A stretch of 64,000 bases of DNA from Polynucleobacter necessarius (GTDB taxonomy: Bacteria > Pseudomonadota > Gammaproteobacteria > Burkholderiales > Burkholderiaceae). A program made the position numbers and the translations under genes. Of the stretch, positions 63,012-64,000 are shown one piece after another (position 1 is the first letter of the stretch; each line of letters opens with the position of its first letter). Where the stretch lies: NCBI RefSeq assembly GCF_900095185.1, contig NZ_LT606948.1, forward strand, positions 434,001 through 498,000. The letters run 5' to 3'. The notes beneath the pieces were generated by a model. The model had not been told where the DNA came from and made no database searches. It worked only from the letters and a program-made list of their open reading frames with translations.

Positions 63012-64000
63012 TAGGCTGAGGTAAGCCGTAGCGCCCCAGATGACTGAAGGACACCCACTTTAAATCTGGATTTAAAAATTCCAGCTCTTTTGAGGAAGAG
63101 GTCCGCCAAATTTGCATCCATAATCGACGATGCGTAAAGATATGCTTAATCTCGTCAGATCTCGTTACAGATTTACATAATTTTGTAAGTGCGCCGATAT
63201 CTTCTTTAGGTAGCGTTGCTGCAAAGAGATTCTGAGAATTTAAATCGATCTTCTCAGCACCAGGCACCCTAGGTATCCAAGCCGATTCCGGTAAGGACCA
63301 AAGGCCTCCCCAAATTGCCTTACTCGGACGCTTTTGCAAAAGAATAGAGTTTCCGGAGCGCATTAAGAGCATATTGCAATCAAATTCTGGAGACTTTGTC
63401 TTGATTTTTTTTTGCGGAAGCAAAAGTACTTGATCGCTTAGATTGGCTTGACAGTCTTTTGCAAACGGGCACTTCTTTTCGGAGGTCAAACAAACTGGTT
63501 TACGTGCTGTGCACCAAGTTGCACCAAAGTCCATCAGTGCTTGTGTATATACAGGCATATCAATAGACTGAGTCGGTAAGAGATCTGTAGCCAAAGACCA
63601 AAGACGCTCGTTTACCTCCTGCTCTTGAATCGTGCCCTCTATTGCAAACAAGCGAGCAAGTATCCGTTTGACATTCGTATCCAAAATTGGAGCACGTTCA
63701 AGAAAAGCAAAAGCAGCAATTGCTCCCGCCGTCGATCTTCCAATACCCTTTAATTGCTCAAGCAGCACTGGATCTTTTGGGAAATTCCCACCCAACTCGG
63801 TCATAACTTGCTTCGCGCAAGCATGCAGATTTCTGGCACGTGTGTAATAACCTAATCCAGCCCATTCCGCCAATACTTCATCGATGTCTGCACTAGCCAA
63901 TTTTTTGACAGTCGGAAAGCGCTTCATAAAACGCGGATAACGCTCAAGAACAGTAGTAACTTGCGTTTGCTGCAACATAATTTCTGATACCCAAACAGCA
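62956..64000 (-). CDS. mutY: A/G-specific adenine glycosylase MutY (5' end outside window)
   Basis: MutY removes adenine opposite 8-oxoguanine. The frame is open past the last base (AVWVSEIMLQQTQ), so the true start lies outside; the ATG at 63978 is internal. The helix-hairpin-helix LKGIGRSTAGAIAAF, the catalytic segment ILDTNVKRILARLF and the C-terminal Nudix-like domain are visible. The Fe-S cysteines are spaced C-x6-C-x6-C-x5-C (WCTARKPVCLTSEKKCPFAKDC), while C-x6-C-x2-C-x5-C is usual. Otherwise intact. Confidence 0.94.
   Translation of the reverse strand, partial: AVWVSEIMLQQTQVTTVLERYPRFMKRFPTVKKLASADIDEVLAEWAGLGYYTRARNLHACAKQVMTELGGNFPKDPVLLEQLKGIGRSTAGAIAAFAFLERAPILDTNVKRILARLFAIEGTIQEQEVNERLWSLATDLLPTQSIDMPVYTQALMDFGATWCTARKPVCLTSEKKCPFAKDCQANLSDQVLLLPQKKIKTKSPEFDCNMLLMRSGNSILLQKRPSKAIWGGLWSLPESAWIPRVPGAEKIDLNSQNLFAATLPKEDIGALTKLCKSVTRSDEIKHIFTHRRLWMQIWRTSSSKELEFLNPDLKWVSFSHLGRYGLPQPIKAWLQALSLVRGVDLKS

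Noticed and set aside
1..64000. Insertion sequences, prophage, CRISPR arrays, toxin-antitoxin or defence genes
   Set aside because: I saw no transposase, integrase, capsid, cas or toxin-like coding sequence and no regularly spaced repeats.

Overview
The window looks like a chromosomal segment of a betaproteobacterium of the family Burkholderiaceae. Moderate GC, the syntenic blocks glyQ-glyS-gmhB-plsC, lptD-surA-pdxA-rsmA, ruvCAB, ubiE/ubiJ/ubiB, uvrA-MFS-ssb and kdsD-kdsC-lptCAB-hpf-ptsN-hprK-rapZ-mutY, and the protein sequences all point to Polynucleobacter. I count about 13 clearly broken genes plus one ORF with an internal deletion, set among intact housekeeping genes. There are no insertion sequences, phage genes, CRISPR arrays or tRNAs. 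This is the picture of a lineage in early to middle genome reduction, such as the obligate ciliate endosymbiont Polynucleobacter necessarius. The species assignment is inference from gene content, not from a search.

Layout. 1-9640 (+): end of an Na+/H+ antiporter, miaB, broken ybeY, heavily broken corC (it carries an inverted piece of a YihY-family gene), lnt, glyQ, glyS, gmhB, plsC. 9666-15408 (-): the outer-membrane block rsmA, broken pdxA, surA, lptD. 15442-25036 (+): broken amgK, murU with an internal deletion, pepP, a UbiH-type hydroxylase, dusB, fis with an early stop, purH, ruvC, ruvA, ruvB. 25033-30050: tyrS (-), broken anmK (+), erpA, argC, rpsI, rplM (all -). 30162-35683: broken osmC, the RNase P RNA gene, pyrC, then three decaying genes in a row (glycerate kinase, Atm1-type ABC exporter, nudB). 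35696-46372 (-): aspS, DUF502, ubiB, ubiJ, a Tim44-domain protein, ubiE, DUF971 and a giant FAD/Fe-S dehydrogenase. 46509-49798 (+): broken ilvA, 5'-nucleotidase and queF. 49885-64000: ssb, MFS transporter, uvrA, a KefB-like antiporter, the Kdo/LPS-transport operon, hpf, PTS-Ntr regulators, rapZ and the partial mutY.

Functional reading. Kept genes serve translation (glyQS, tyrS, aspS, r-proteins), LPS and outer-membrane assembly (gmhB, kdsD, kdsC, lptA-D, surA), ubiquinone synthesis, nucleotide synthesis and DNA repair. Lost functions include the whole anhydro-MurNAc recycling branch visible here (anmK, amgK, murU), vitamin B6 (pdxA), isoleucine (ilvA), queuosine (queF), folate (nudB), Fis and ribosome maturation (ybeY). 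Several premature stops are explained by C-to-T or G-to-A transitions and several frameshifts lie in short G or C runs, so recent relaxed selection fits well. No new multi-gene system is evident. The most unusual items are the inverted gene-fragment insertion in corC, the coordinated loss of cell-wall sugar recycling, and an unidentified degenerate fragment where rpoN would be expected.
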